The notes beneath the pieces were generated by a model. It was not told the origin of the DNA. It ran no database searches and worked only from the letters and a program-made list of their open reading frames with translations. From Pseudomonas putida S13.1.2 (GTDB lineage Bacteria; Pseudomonadota; Gammaproteobacteria; Pseudomonadales; Pseudomonadaceae), in NCBI RefSeq assembly GCF_000498395.2, contig NZ_CP010979.1:3286001-3350000 (forward strand): a stretch of 64,000 nt of DNA. The letters run 5' to 3'. Numbering within the stretch: position 1 is the first letter of the stretch; every line of letters starts with the position of its first letter. Below, piece by piece: positions 63,335 through 64,000 of this stretch. Both the position numbers and the translations under genes were made by a program.

Positions 63335-64000
63335 TTACAGCATCTGTTTAATCAACAATTGCGCCACTTGCACGGCATTGAGCGCGGCGCCTTTGCGCAC
63401 GTTGTCGGTGGTCAGCCAGAGGTTGAGCTGCTGGTCTTCATCAATACCGTGACGTACACGACCAACATAGACCACGTCTTGGCCGACTGCGTCACCGACT
63501 GGGGTCGGATAATCATCACGTTCCACCAGCTCGACACTCTCGGCTGCCTCCAGCGCCTGGTTGACCGCTGCCAGGTCGACCGGGCGACGGCTTTGCACGG
63601 CCACACTGAAGCTATCGCCGAAAAACACCGGGACTTGAACGCAGCTCACCGAAATCTTCAATTCAGGCATGCCCAGCAGCACGCGCAACTCGCTGACCAG
63701 GCGGCGCTCCAGCGCTGTATGGCCTTGCTCATCGGCGGCCCCCACCTGGGCCAGCAGGTTGAATGCCACCTGGCGGTCGAAGAAACGCGGCTCCAGTGGC
63801 CGGGCATTGAGCAGTTCGGCCGTTTGCCGGGCCAGTTCGCTGACCGCTTCGCGGCCTTGCGCGGACACCGCCAGCGACGCCATCACCTGCACCCGCTCAA
63901 TGTCCAGCAGGCCCTTGAGCGGTGCCAGCGCCACCGCCACGGCAACTGCGGCCGAGCACGGGCTGACGATGCGTGCTGGCAGCGCCAGGCCGGCCAGGCG
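63335..64000 (-). CDS. aspartate-semialdehyde dehydrogenase homologue, N-terminus beyond window
   Basis: The last 222 residues of an Asd-family protein whose start lies beyond the right edge. Seen: IVSPCSAAVAVA, which occupies the position of the catalytic-cysteine segment, then the dimerisation domain (LELRVLLGMPELKISVSCVQ-like region, FFGDSFSVAVQ) and the C-terminal QLNLWLTTDNVRKGAALNAV, which matches Asd C-termini. Pseudomonads carry a true asd and this USG-1-like paralogue next to fimV; whether it is active cannot be judged from the fragment. 71 bases separate it from fimV. Confidence 0.85.
   Translation of the reverse strand, partial: RLAGLALPARIVSPCSAAVAVAVALAPLKGLLDIERVQVMASLAVSAQGREAVSELARQTAELLNARPLEPRFFDRQVAFNLLAQVGAADEQGHTALERRLVSELRVLLGMPELKISVSCVQVPVFFGDSFSVAVQSRRPVDLAAVNQALEAAESVELVERDDYPTPVGDAVGQDVVYVGRVRHGIDEDQQLNLWLTTDNVRKGAALNAVQVAQLLIKQML

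Noticed and set aside
60396..63452. Plus-strand open frame of 1018 codons
   Set aside because: Mirror of fimV on the opposite strand; the fimV frame has a signal peptide, LysM and TPR, while this frame has nothing recognisable.

Overview
The window looks like the chromosome of a Pseudomonas putida-group bacterium. It is GC-rich and carries the pseudomonad gene order metZ-purF-cvpA-dedD-folC-accD-trpF-truA-fimV-asd-like. Its gene junctions hold many REP palindromes of the three families typical of P. putida. The assignment rests on gene order and repeat style read by eye; no database search was run. Layout: positions 1-3262 hold a small carboxylate module: a DctA-family symporter cut by the window edge, a PrpF/GalD-family isomerase and a divergent LysR regulator. 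After a DUF3144 gene comes a 714-residue fusion of a HAD phosphatase with a mannitol-1-phosphate dehydrogenase, probably a complete route from fructose-6-phosphate to the compatible solute mannitol. It is followed by an approximately 1 kb tandem array of about six 165-bp REP-containing units. Positions 7168-9726 hold a GNAT acetyltransferase and a PAAR-domain type VI secretion effector with a glycine-rich hydrophobic C-terminus, overlapped by a small membrane protein that is the likely immunity protein. Positions 10080-14335 form an operon of unknown substrate (class II aldolase, DapA-family lyase/aldolase, BenE-like and MFS transporters) behind a perfect palindrome. A lone DUF2235 (Tle1-like) lipase effector follows. 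Positions 15949-22757 are a tightly overlapping MoxR/Bat operon of six genes. Next are sbcDC with a glutathione-S-transferase-like gene, a 58-residue secreted peptide, a lactonase and a small conserved gene. Positions about 30366-31822 carry an IS1111-type (IS110 family) insertion sequence sitting in REP DNA. Its long non-coding 3' end contains a 13-base match to the REP target, as expected of a bridge (seeker) RNA guide. Positions 31875-43109 hold an RND/MMPL exporter coupled to a YCF48-like periplasmic propeller, pepN, DUF2797 and DUF1315 genes, a rhomboid protease, a metallophosphoesterase, nadK and a DUF1853 gene. Positions 43333-49355 hold cytochrome b561, a PLP desulfhydrase/ACC-deaminase-like gene, fadH, and a divergent pair of a degenerate nitrilase-fold protein and an AraC regulator, with a 28-residue ORF at the end. 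A DUF2242 lipoprotein gene is followed by a tRNA-Val/three tRNA-Asp operon with a recognisable promoter and terminator. From 51421 to 64000 lies the core block on the minus strand: SDR, metZ, purF, cvpA, dedD, folC, accD, trpF, truA, fimV and the C-terminal part of an aspartate-semialdehyde dehydrogenase homologue.
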